NCBI GenBank assembly: GCA_036520835.1
Contig: DATDIX010000326.1
Span: forward strand, 1-64,000
Direction of reading: 5' to 3'
Length of the DNA: 64,000 bases
Origin: VBAT01 sp036520835
GTDB lineage: Bacteria > Bacteroidota > Bacteroidia > Chitinophagales > Chitinophagaceae
Shown: in pieces, positions 29,977-38,575 of the stretch
Position numbering within the stretch: the stretch's first letter is position 1
Layout: every line of letters starts with the position of its first letter
Made by a program: the position numbers and the translations under genes
Notes under the pieces: generated by a model
What the model was told of the DNA's origin: nothing
Seen by the model: only the letters and a program-made list of their open reading frames with translations
Databases searched by the model: none

Positions 29977-32900
29977 TTAAGGGTTCTCTTCTCCGTTTAC
30001 ATTATAATTTAACAGCAACAGGGAAAAATCAAGCAGGTCTACTGCCTCATCGCCATTGAAATCGGCTCTTGCATCATAACCGGTATCTCCTGTGATCTTA
30101 TTGTAAGTTGCCAGGAGTATACTGAAGTCCAGCAGGTCCACGCTATTGTCATTATTAGCATCGCCTTCCAGCAGTATACCAAAATCTATATTATTATTAC
30201 CTGCCAGCAGCGCCTGGTCAGTTTTTACTCTTGCCAGTGTATGGCTGCTTTTAACTCTTATATTAAATGTGCCTGCGGGAACTCCCGTAACAATAAATTG
30301 GCCGCTTGTATTGGTCGTTGTATTGAATGTTGCTACCGGGGTTGGGTTGCCCGTTGTATACAATTCTACTGTTACAGACACTGACCATTCTACTGATGGC
30401 GCAGGCGGACGACCCTGCAGCGTAACCTGGCCTGTTATAGTAGTTGTGGTTGCGGCGCCATAGTGCGCAGTATAGTTTGCTGTTACCGATGCGTCAAAGA
30501 ATGCATATTGAATTCCCTTGATGACAGAAAAGGTAAAAGGAATAACGATGCTGCCACGCCTGATCTCTGTCAATACATCGCTGCCTGAATAGGCAGGTAA
30601 CATGGCACGCAGGTTGGTGGAGCCGCTGGCAGCAGTGATGTTAAAGTTTAACTCATTGCCGGCCCATATAATATTACCGAAGTATGAGTTATTACGGCCA
30701 TCGATCCATGTAAGCATTTGTTTGGCAGATATAACCGGCACCTGGCGGGCCTGGGCTGAAAGGATAACTGCATTGGAACCGACATGGTTTGCACCTGTAT
30801 CAGTATGCATATTTGCATTGAACGCTCCATAGTAACCTTCAGGGCCAAGCGCTTTATCCAATAATGCGTCGCAGAAGGTACCGACTCCTATTTCCGATTC
30901 ATCGGTCATTTGAGTAGGCAATTGGTAACAATCGATCATGCTGCCATCAAGGTCGGCAAAACGCATAGGTAAACCTGATCCGGTGAAAACACCGGGGCGG
31001 TTTTGTACCCATACTCCCGGCCAGTAATAATAATTCGCATCCAGCCTGATACCCTTGGCAGCCTCTACTTTTGCATGTGATGCCCAGTCACTCCAGGGAA
31101 GACAATGTGTTCTGTTGGTAACAGGGGCTGATATTCCCGGGAAGTTTGCACTAAGGGTGTTCAATTGTGTGGTGAAGTTATTTGTTAATGATGCCTCTGT
31201 AAAGTTTGCGCAACCTGTTTCGGGGTGTAACGCTATTTCAAAACCGTCATTCTGGAAGGCAACAATTTGTTCGTTAGTGATAGGTGTATAAGGAAAGATG
31301 TAAGATGTGCCTCTTACTGCATTCCAGTTGGCAACATCGGCGGGTGTATTTGGTCCCAGCGTTTTGTAATGTTCAAATCGCCCGGTTGTTCCGTTCACTC
31401 CATGGTCGTCACCTGTCATCACAATAGCAGCTTTCAATTCTCTTGGCAGGTACCAGAACCTTGGTAATGGTTTACGGTGAAGATTGCTTTGCAGAATAAT
31501 GTTGGCCAGCAGCCGTTGTTGTTCATCTGCCTGCGGAATGGCGATTTTATTAAAATCAATCCAGTCGGCACCTGTATTAGCAGGGAGACCAAAGAACAGG
31601 TCATTTGAACGGATGGGCCCGGACTGGCCGTCACGTTCCTGGCCGGCCCAGGCAGGGTTACCTTGTCTTGTATAAACAACAGATCTCGCAAGATCGTAAG
31701 TAAATGCAATCGCTTTGCCACCATTTGATCCAACATTGATCGTTGTTACGGCCGGGTTTACAGTAGCTGTTGTTGCATCTGAATACAATGTAGCAATGCT
31801 CGTTGCGCCGTTCAATGTGTGCAGGTTGGCAACCCCATGGAACTGGATGGTTTCGCCAACGATACCTGCTCCCGGTCCTGATGCAGTATTTACCAGCAGG
31901 TATTTATCGCTCAATGTGCCGGATGCCGGCGATAATCCCATCAGTGAATTAAGTGCAGCTACAGGTTTAAAAGCGATCAATGTGCCTCCGGCATTTACCC
32001 AATTGGTCAGCATGGTTACTTCTGGTGCGGTAACGCTTATTTCACCTAATACCACTACATCATAATTATTCAGCACGGTGGCATTGACGGAAGAAATATC
32101 CATGACGGCAAATTCATTCAGGCCTTCTGCTCTCAGTATCTCAGCAGCATACCGGCTGAATGGATTTGTTGATGAACTGATAACGAGTATCGGGCCACCC
32201 GGGCCATTGTTAAAGGACAGGATCGAAGCATCCATAGTACTGAATGTTCTTGTAATATCATTGGCAAGCGGGTTACCGGCCATATCCATTATTCCCGATT
32301 CACCTCCTTTTATAGTAAGGGTATAAGTGGAAGAAGAATTCAATGAAGATAACGGGGTCACTGTGATTCTGTATGATCCCTGGCTATAGTTTATTGCAAC
32401 CGGCAGCAGTTCATTAAATGCATTTCTTAATTCAATGCTGGTGCCGTTCACCGTTTCCTCGTTTACACTTTCGTTGAAGGTGATCGTCAAAGAAGTATTA
32501 ACGCTTACTCCAATTGCATGATCAGCCGGTGAAGTGGATACTACCACGGGTGCCGCAACATCTGTTGCGGTAATTTGAAATACAACGTCCACCCAGTAAT
32601 TATCGCTTTGATAATTGACATCAGGGAAAGCGGGGGAGGGAGAAAATTTATAGATCCCGTTAGGTCCTGCACTGTCAGTTACTGCAATTGCCGTTAACGG
32701 GCCATTTACTACTGCGGTGGTAAAATAAGGATTTGTTTCAGCATAATATCCTGTCGGGCTATGATAAGAAGCAACATAAGTAGTATTGGCGGTAACAGCC
32801 ACAGCGGTATCAAATAACACCTCCTGCCATCCTGATTCGGATTCATTAGTAAAGATCACCCGGCCGATCAGTGTGCCACCAGTTGTCCAGAGGCTGCCTG

Positions 32901-34929
32901 TGTGCGTACCAATATCATTCGTGCTTTTGTAAAACCTGAGCCCTCTTATGTACCCGTTAATACCCGGCCGGAATTTTACTCCCACTTCAATACCTTCTAT
33001 GTAATTGTATTGATTGGTTACGACAGGTGCATCTGTAAGCTGGAAAATCGTACAGGGGCATACAGGATCTGTAGTAGTGATCGTAATGGCGTCCGGGGAA
33101 GGGGCATTTCCAGGTACAGCCATATTTCCTGAATCATCGTACCCTCTAACTTTTATAGTGACAACGCCTACTATTGAAGGGCTAAACGTGTATGACCAGT
33201 TATAGGTGCCTGATGCCTGTTTCCAGGTAATTCCTCCATCTGTTGAAACTTCAACCCCGGCTACTGTTCTTGTATCCGTAACTGTTCCTGTGACGGTAAC
33301 AGGTGTAAAAGCAGTAAAGGTTGCGCCATGTGCGGGTGAAGAAATGATGGCAACAGGAGGATTTACATCAGTCGACTCTGTTGCAGGAACCAATCCCGGT
33401 TGAAGTGTAGCGGGTTGTACTCCCATATCAGCAAATAGATTCACTGTTGCCTGCTGCATGTCCTGGCTGGGCGGCAGGTTACCCCTGTCATGTACGTTAT
33501 CCAATCCCCATGACCATTGAACAGTGCCGGCGCCAAATACCAGGGCGCCACTTGAATGACGGTAAAGCGATAAGTGATGCGTGCTGCCATCCACTGTTGT
33601 ACTGGATAATGTAATGCGTCCGTTCGGGTAGCTGTCCCCGAACAGATCCATTTGATCACCATCCCATTCGTAACCTAAAGTGCCGTTGGGAAGAGTGGCG
33701 ATATATCCGCCACTGAGTGTTGCGATACTTGTATTTCTCCAGAAACGGAAACTTTTATAGTCAGAAGGGACCTTTATGGCGTCGGTTGAATGCTGCCAGC
33801 CAATTTGCCCCGTCAGGGAGTTTTCCGGCTTACAGCCATCTGCAGCGGGATAATTGCATCCGCTTCTCCATAATCCTGTCCATTCGGCTGTCGGGTCACA
33901 TTTGGTGCCGCACACATTTTCACCTGAAGTACCTTCTTTATAACATACTAATGTGCGATATGCTGTATTAGTGCCATCCGTGCTATTTTCCCATCTTGTT
34001 TTCCAATACACTTCGTTGCCGCTGAAGAATGCTATATGCACTCCTGCATTGCGGGCAGCTTCCACATTATTTCTTTGCTCTTTTGACCAGTATTCATCAT
34101 GACCTACGGATAAGAAGATCTTATGATTTAAAATAGAACTTCCATGCCGGGCCGCATCCACATTAGTAAAGTAAGAAATATTATACCCGTTTTTTTCCAG
34201 GAAACGTATCATCGGGTATTCGGCATTGAACAGCCAATCTTCCATAGCACCACCACCGCCACCGCCATTGCGTGTAAGAAAAGGACGGTTATAGCTTACT
34301 TTGGAAGCATGGCCACTTGGCAGGGATGTGGCGCCTACATACAAACTGTTACCTCCATAAACATTATAGGCCTGCCAGGTGGCATCTGAGGTCTGGAAAA
34401 GCAGGTCAGCATGACTTGTGTCATCCCTGACAATAAATACAATATGGCTGGCCCCGTTATTATCAATACGATTTAATCTTGCTATATACACTCCCGATAC
34501 CGCTGTTTCGGGTACGTCCCAGTGAGCAGACTCACTCCAGTTGCCACAATCAACAAGCCCGGTCTCTGTTTCAGTAATTGGAGATGGTTGTGTCTGCGGT
34601 AATGTGGCAGTAATAGTTCCGGTACCCACATGCCTGGCGCCATTGCCATTGTAGTATCCCAGCCTGTACACATCAATTGTGTATGCCGAAGCATTTGTAT
34701 TTATTTTGAAACGGACAGTCTGTCCTTTGTTGACACTTATATCGGTGGCAAAACCCTGTATGGAAAGATCGCCTGCACCACTTATTTCCCATTCAGATGA
34801 GGGATTACCAGGCAAAGCATTCTCTGTAACAATGGGGTTTTGAGCTGAGGTAATGACAAAAGAGAATAGGGCAATCAACTGAAATGACAATTGCTTCCAA
34901 TGGGTACTTGTTCTCAAAATCCTGCTCAT
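29977..34929 (-). CDS. Giant multidomain secreted protein ending in a type-I-like dockerin
   Basis: A 1650-residue exported protein; no complete homologue is known to me. A signal peptide (about 1-29) is followed by a domain resembling the N,N-dimethylformamidase beta-subunit/DUF6605 family (about 65-505; DVYRLGYYNGNGARH, LSVGHDEYWSKEQRNNVEAAR). Next come an Ig-like domain (about 516-616), DUF4082 (about 623-786), Big_5/SbsA Ig (about 790-896), a GATase1/ThuA-like segment (about 901-1150; YDVVVLGEISV, AGGTLIAFKP) and a polysaccharide-deacetylase-like barrel (about 1160-1423; IVMTGDDHG, IALHPETGC). A CnaB/CarboxypepD-like domain (about 1485-1588) precedes a dockerin at 1589-1650 with two D-x-N-x-D...D loops (DANNDNSVDLLD, DFNGDEAVDLLD). 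It has no T9SS sorting domain of its own. It probably acts on a surface or environmental polysaccharide. Confidence 0.88.
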   Translation of the reverse strand: MSRILRTSTHWKQLSFQLIALFSFVITSAQNPIVTENALPGNPSSEWEISGAGDLSIQGFATDISVNKGQTVRFKINTNASAYTIDVYRLGYYNGNGARHVGTGTITATLPQTQPSPITETETGLVDCGNWSESAHWDVPETAVSGVYIARLNRIDNNGASHIVFIVRDDTSHADLLFQTSDATWQAYNVYGGNSLYVGATSLPSGHASKVSYNRPFLTRNGGGGGGAMEDWLFNAEYPMIRFLEKNGYNISYFTNVDAARHGSSILNHKIFLSVGHDEYWSKEQRNNVEAARNAGVHIAFFSGNEVYWKTRWENSTDGTNTAYRTLVCYKEGTSGENVCGTKCDPTAEWTGLWRSGCNYPAADGCKPENSLTGQIGWQHSTDAIKVPSDYKSFRFWRNTSIATLSGGYIATLPNGTLGYEWDGDQMDLFGDSYPNGRITLSSTTVDGSTHHLSLYRHSSGALVFGAGTVQWSWGLDNVHDRGNLPPSQDMQQATVNLFADMGVQPATLQPGLVPATESTDVNPPVAIISSPAHGATFTAFTPVTVTGTVTDTRTVAGVEVSTDGGITWKQASGTYNWSYTFSPSIVGVVTIKVRGYDDSGNMAVPGNAPSPDAITITTTDPVCPCTIFQLTDAPVVTNQYNYIEGIEVGVKFRPGINGYIRGLRFYKSTNDIGTHTGSLWTTGGTLIGRVIFTNESESGWQEVLFDTAVAVTANTTYVASYHSPTGYYAETNPYFTTAVVNGPLTAIAVTDSAGPNGIYKFSPSPAFPDVNYQSDNYWVDVVFQITATDVAAPVVVSTSPADHAIGVSVNTSLTITFNESVNEETVNGTSIELRNAFNELLPVAINYSQGSYRITVTPLSSLNSSSTYTLTIKGGESGIMDMAGNPLANDITRTFSTMDASILSFNNGPGGPILVISSSTNPFSRYAAEILRAEGLNEFAVMDISSVNATVLNNYDVVVLGEISVTAPEVTMLTNWVNAGGTLIAFKPVAALNSLMGLSPASGTLSDKYLLVNTASGPGAGIVGETIQFHGVANLHTLNGATSIATLYSDATTATVNPAVTTINVGSNGGKAIAFTYDLARSVVYTRQGNPAWAGQERDGQSGPIRSNDLFFGLPANTGADWIDFNKIAIPQADEQQRLLANIILQSNLHRKPLPRFWYLPRELKAAIVMTGDDHGVNGTTGRFEHYKTLGPNTPADVANWNAVRGTSYIFPYTPITNEQIVAFQNDGFEIALHPETGCANFTEASLTNNFTTQLNTLSANFPGISAPVTNRTHCLPWSDWASHAKVEAAKGIRLDANYYYWPGVWVQNRPGVFTGSGLPMRFADLDGSMIDCYQLPTQMTDESEIGVGTFCDALLDKALGPEGYYGAFNANMHTDTGANHVGSNAVILSAQARQVPVISAKQMLTWIDGRNNSYFGNIIWAGNELNFNITAASGSTNLRAMLPAYSGSDVLTEIRRGSIVIPFTFSVIKGIQYAFFDASVTANYTAHYGAATTTTITGQVTLQGRPPAPSVEWSVSVTVELYTTGNPTPVATFNTTTNTSGQFIVTGVPAGTFNIRVKSSHTLARVKTDQALLAGNNNIDFGILLEGDANNDNSVDLLDFSILLATYNKITGDTGYDARADFNGDEAVDLLDFSLLLLNYNVNGEENP

Positions 34930-35272
34930 AGAGGTTTGTTGTACGTCTTAAAAATTATAATTCGCAGGATATTACCTTACAGTGATCTTATAAAGGGATA
35001 TTGAGAAGGGGGTGGTTGGTCGTTCGGATGGGACTCAGGGGATGGTTCTTAACGAAGTTGGATGGTCGGTAAAGATAATTCAAATACCGGGAAATGCAAA
35101 TGCCGGTAAAATTTTTTGTACCCGATTTTACACCTGAAACGGGATAAGGTTTCCCGGCATGTGTTTCCGGGGGAAATTATGAATATCAAATCGAAGCCAG
35201 GGGTATTTGCTTCTGCAATAACAGTCGGCATAAGGAGCTGCCGGGATCATTCTTTATCCCGTGAATCCAGCT
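34930..35272. other. Gene-free gap of 343 bp upstream of the giant surface protein
   Basis: No gene or consensus -7 box is apparent. A weak hairpin TACCGG...CCGGTA (35085-35108) followed by AAATTTTTT is on the plus strand, but no plus-strand gene precedes it. The stretch presumably contains the operon promoter. Confidence 0.5.
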
Positions 35273-35947
35273 CTATTTTACTTTCTTATTAAAATATTTG
35301 CCAATCGAAATTCCATATACCCTGTGTTTAATAGACGGGCCCAGGTCGGCATTGTTTATGTTGGCAAGTCCGTGGGTGTATTGGCCGAATATCATAAGCC
35401 CACTGCGGGTTTCATACCCCAGATGCAATAGCATGTTAGCGCCATATCGGCCATATGCCCCGAAATCATAAAGCATATCCTGGCTAACGGCATCGCCGTT
35501 CATCAGGTGAAACTCTTCTTTTCCTTTCAACTGGAAGTCAAGAGTAGGGCCGAGTTTTATAAAAAAATGATCCGGTTGTTTGCTCAGATCATATTGTAGC
35601 AGGAAGGCTAATTCAAAACAGTGGATCGTCGTGTTATTATCCGTGACCGTTAAACCCGGGGGATAAACATATTGGTTGAACTGTACTTTATAACCCTTTA
35701 AACTGTAAAAAGCTGCCGGGCTGAAATAGAGATGACTCTCAAAAGGCACTTTCATGCTCAGCCCTGCCTGAAAACCGTATTTGTATTCTGTCGGTTGTTC
35801 GGCTCCCTCGATCGAATATTTTGCTGACGAGGTTTGCGGGCCTGCAAAGATTCCAAACTGCGGTTTTTGTGCATGACAAATAAATGTAATGGCAATAAAC
35901 ACCGTAATTAAGCTGCTCTTTTTTACAACCAGGAAATGATCTGGCAT
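35273..35947 (-). CDS. Outer-membrane beta-barrel protein (PorT/OMP_b-brl-like)
   Basis: A 224-residue protein with a signal peptide (about 1-26, ITFICHA) and alternating amphipathic strands typical of small Bacteroidota OMP_b-brl barrels: FGIFAGPQTSSAKYSI, YKYGFQAGLSMKVPF, LYFSPAAFYSLKGYK, FIKLGPTLDFQL, and the final YGISIGKYFNKK. No catalytic motif is visible. I start at 35947 (MPDHFLVV), which gives a plausible signal peptide; the ORF opens 39 bp earlier. Its function is unknown. Confidence 0.78.
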   Translation of the reverse strand: MPDHFLVVKKSSLITVFIAITFICHAQKPQFGIFAGPQTSSAKYSIEGAEQPTEYKYGFQAGLSMKVPFESHLYFSPAAFYSLKGYKVQFNQYVYPPGLTVTDNNTTIHCFELAFLLQYDLSKQPDHFFIKLGPTLDFQLKGKEEFHLMNGDAVSQDMLYDFGAYGRYGANMLLHLGYETRSGLMIFGQYTHGLANINNADLGPSIKHRVYGISIGKYFNKKVK

Positions 35948-36081
35948 TGGGTATGGTGGTTTGAATGTTGAAAACCGGCACTGCACTGGGGTCTACGGTC
36001 ATCCATAAGCCGGTATGGTGGATCGCTGTAACTAAGCGGTAAAAATAGAAATTAATCCGGGTAATGCAAACCTGCCTGTTT

Positions 36082-36627
36082 CTAAAACTTTTTTGCCGGG
36101 TCCTTTACCTTTTCGTTTTGGTTATACTGTTGTGAATGCCCTTTGGGAATAGACAGGTTCTTCCACGCATGATCTTTAATGATCCGCCCGATATATACTA
36201 CCTGTCCGACATGATAGGGATAATGGGCTAATTGCCGGTTAATGGCATCAATTACAGTTAATCCTTCCTGCCGGATGTAAATGATCTTCAAAAGATCTTC
36301 TTCCTGCAATGACTCCAGTGTATCTAAAAAACATTTCCAGCCTTTTTCCCAAATATCCAGCAATTGCTTTTTGCTGTAGTTATGAACAGCAAACTCATCA
36401 TCCCGCTCTCTCCATTCTTTTTCACCGTCTTCGGTTAATAAATTCGTCCACCGGCTCAGCATATTGCCTGTCATGTGCTGAATGATCACGGCAATGCTGT
36501 TTGATTCATCGTTTGGCTGGTAATGAAGATCAGCATCATTTAACTGATCAAGTGTTTTGTCGCCAAGGTTTTTATAATACTTTACCCGGCGAATAGCTGT
36601 TTGCAAAAATTCTTTCCCGATACTCAT
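36082..36627 (-). CDS. DinB-like DUF1572 family protein
   Basis: A 181-residue four-helix-bundle protein of the DinB/YfiT superfamily (DUF1572). The three His metal ligands are in IAVIIQHMTGNMLSRW, DAINRQLAHYPYHVGQ (HYPYH) and the linked helices. RVKYYKNLGDKTLDQLNDADLHYQP at the N-terminus is characteristic. Members are metal-dependent thiol transferases or hydrolases of unknown substrate, acting in the cytoplasm. The upstream region is a heptad array. Confidence 0.87.
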   Translation of the reverse strand: MSIGKEFLQTAIRRVKYYKNLGDKTLDQLNDADLHYQPNDESNSIAVIIQHMTGNMLSRWTNLLTEDGEKEWRERDDEFAVHNYSKKQLLDIWEKGWKCFLDTLESLQEEDLLKIIYIRQEGLTVIDAINRQLAHYPYHVGQVVYIGRIIKDHAWKNLSIPKGHSQQYNQNEKVKDPAKKF

Positions 36628-36643
36628 AACAAATATTTTAATT

Positions 36644-36711
36644 CAAAACCCAAAAGTCAAAAATCCCTGTTATTAAACTCCAGACTCCAAACTCCGGACT
36701 CCCGACTGATC
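36644..36711 (+). repeat. Two heptad arrays between the DUF1572 and GGT genes
   Basis: CAAAACC, CAAAAGT, CAAAAAT (36644-36664) is followed by ACTCCAG, ACTCCAA, ACTCCGG, ACTCCCG, ACTGATC (36677-36711). The second set keeps ACTCC constant and varies the last two bases. Confidence 0.85.
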
Positions 36712-38427
36712 TTACCATCCCTGCGCATCATCGTCGCCGCGGTTATCGGCTATCGCTTCAAATTTTCCGTTTGCTAAAACCTTAATGGTTTCCGTTCTGC
36801 CGATAGCGCCTCTTTCACTGATCATGTATCCCATCTTTTGCAAAGATTCTCTTATAGGCAATGGAAAACCTTTTTCGACTTCCAGTGTATCCGGCAACCA
36901 TTGATGATGAAATTTTGGCTGGTATACTGCATCTTCAGTGCTCATTCCAAATTCAATGATATTGACCAGTGTTTGAAAAATGGAAGTAGGGATAGTCGTG
37001 CCGCCGGGTGTGCCCACAACAATATAAGGTTTATCATCCTTTAATACGATCGTTGGTGTCATCGAACTCAGCATTCTTTTACCGGATGCAATGGCATTGG
37101 CTTCGCCGCCTACTGCGCCATACATATTCGGTACACCGGGTTTGATGCTGAAATCATCCATTTCATCATTCAGGATAAAACCAGCGCCGCCCACTACTGT
37201 TCTGCTTCCGTAAGAGTCGTTAAGAGTGGTAGTGACGGCTACAGCATTACCTTCTTTATCAATCACACTTAAATGAGTGGTCTCTTCGCTTTCTGTTTTT
37301 AAAACAACTCCCGGTTTTATCATAGTGCTGGGAGTGGCTTTAGTAGAATCATAGCTTTTCATTCTTTCCTTCAGGTACACATCATCGGTGATCATTTTTA
37401 CAGGTACTTTATAAAAATCTGCATCGCCCATATATTCTGCCCGGTCTGCATAGGCCCTGCGTTCCGCCTCAGTCATTAACTGTACGGCCTGTGTTGAATG
37501 AAAACCCATGGCGCCAATGTTCTTATCTTCTATCATCTTCATCATCTGGTGAAGCAGTACACCACCACTGCTTGGCATCGGCATGCTGATTATTTTATAT
37601 CCTTTGTACCCGAATGTGTGCGGGGTACGGGATTTTGCTTTATAATTCTTCAGGTCATCGTAAGAAATAATGCCACCACCTCTTTTCATTTCTTCCACGA
37701 TCAGCCTGGCTGTTTCTCCTTCATAAAAACCCGGAGCGCCATGATCACGAATTCGTTTTAATGTATTTGCCAGGTCAGTTTGTATAAGGGTATCGCCTTC
37801 CTTCCATCCGGTTTCTTTTACAAACACCGGCATCACCGTATTGAACTGTTTCAGTTCATCCTGCAGGTTATTCAATCCCCTGGCTTCCCGCTTACCGATG
37901 ACAAATCCTTTTTCTGCCAATTCAATGGCAGGCTGTACCAGTTTGTCAAAAGAGAGTTTACCATACTTTGCCGATTCAATTAAACCGGCCACCGTGCCCG
38001 GTACACCACTTGATAAATGACCTGCCTGGCTTTTATCTGTCCTGGCTTCACCGGCTGAATCAATATACATATCCCTGTGGGCCTTACCCGGCGCCATTTC
38101 ACGATAGTCAATCGAAACTTCCTTTCCATCACTTAATTTGGCTACCATAAATCCGCCACCGCCTAAATTCCCTGCCTGCGGATATACCACTGCTAATGCT
38201 AATTGTGTGGCAATGGCTGCATCCACTGCATTGCCACCCATTTTAAGTATCTCCACCCCGATCTTACTGGCGAGGGGATGAGCAGATACAACGGCGCCGT
38301 TCTGACCAATGCATTTTTTCTGAACAGTGTAATGGTAAGGGTCAATGGCTAACCCGGAATTTTTCTTTGATGTATTACAGGAGAATGCCCCGGCAAGCAG
38401 GATTGTAAAAAGAAATAGTTTTTTCAT
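36712..38427 (-). CDS. ggt: Gamma-glutamyltransferase lipoprotein
   Basis: A 571-residue N-terminal-nucleophile hydrolase that cleaves glutathione and gamma-glutamyl compounds. A lipoprotein signal with lipobox GAFSC (about 13-17) implies membrane anchoring in the periplasm or on the surface. The autoprocessing nucleophile is Thr383 in EETTHLSVIDKEGNAVA. The large-subunit Arg region DYREMAPGKAHRDMY, then LNDEMDDFS and GKRMLSSMTPTIV with GTPGGTTIPT, are present. The length matches the uncleaved precursor. It has its own promoter box and is divergent from the PIG-L gene. Confidence 0.95.
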   Translation of the reverse strand: MKKLFLFTILLAGAFSCNTSKKNSGLAIDPYHYTVQKKCIGQNGAVVSAHPLASKIGVEILKMGGNAVDAAIATQLALAVVYPQAGNLGGGGFMVAKLSDGKEVSIDYREMAPGKAHRDMYIDSAGEARTDKSQAGHLSSGVPGTVAGLIESAKYGKLSFDKLVQPAIELAEKGFVIGKREARGLNNLQDELKQFNTVMPVFVKETGWKEGDTLIQTDLANTLKRIRDHGAPGFYEGETARLIVEEMKRGGGIISYDDLKNYKAKSRTPHTFGYKGYKIISMPMPSSGGVLLHQMMKMIEDKNIGAMGFHSTQAVQLMTEAERRAYADRAEYMGDADFYKVPVKMITDDVYLKERMKSYDSTKATPSTMIKPGVVLKTESEETTHLSVIDKEGNAVAVTTTLNDSYGSRTVVGGAGFILNDEMDDFSIKPGVPNMYGAVGGEANAIASGKRMLSSMTPTIVLKDDKPYIVVGTPGGTTIPTSIFQTLVNIIEFGMSTEDAVYQPKFHHQWLPDTLEVEKGFPLPIRESLQKMGYMISERGAIGRTETIKVLANGKFEAIADNRGDDDAQGW

Positions 38428-38461
38428 GCTGGTAGTAGAGTTTTCAGGAAAAGCAACCGGG

Positions 38462-38469
38462 CAAAGGTA
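38462..38469 (-). promoter_or_regulatory. -7 promoter box of ggt (TACCTTTG)
   Basis: Exact TAnnTTTG on the minus strand, 34 bp before ATG 38427. Confidence 0.5.
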
Positions 38470-38575
38470 TAAGCTATTCCTGTTTGCCGGTCAATTTCAT
38501 AACATATCCTAAAATTTATGAATGGAGACATCTCTTTGTGAACAAAAGTTATATTCGCTGAATAATTCCGCTGAA

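Noticed and set aside
30146..33971. Many plus-strand ORFs of 60-116 codons
   Set aside because: All are antisense shadows of the 1650-codon gene, caused by its Thr/Val/Ala-rich composition.
35085..35118. Plus-strand terminator (TACCGG...CCGGTA then T-run)
   Set aside because: The stem is short, the loop is 12 bases, and there is no plus-strand gene upstream to terminate.
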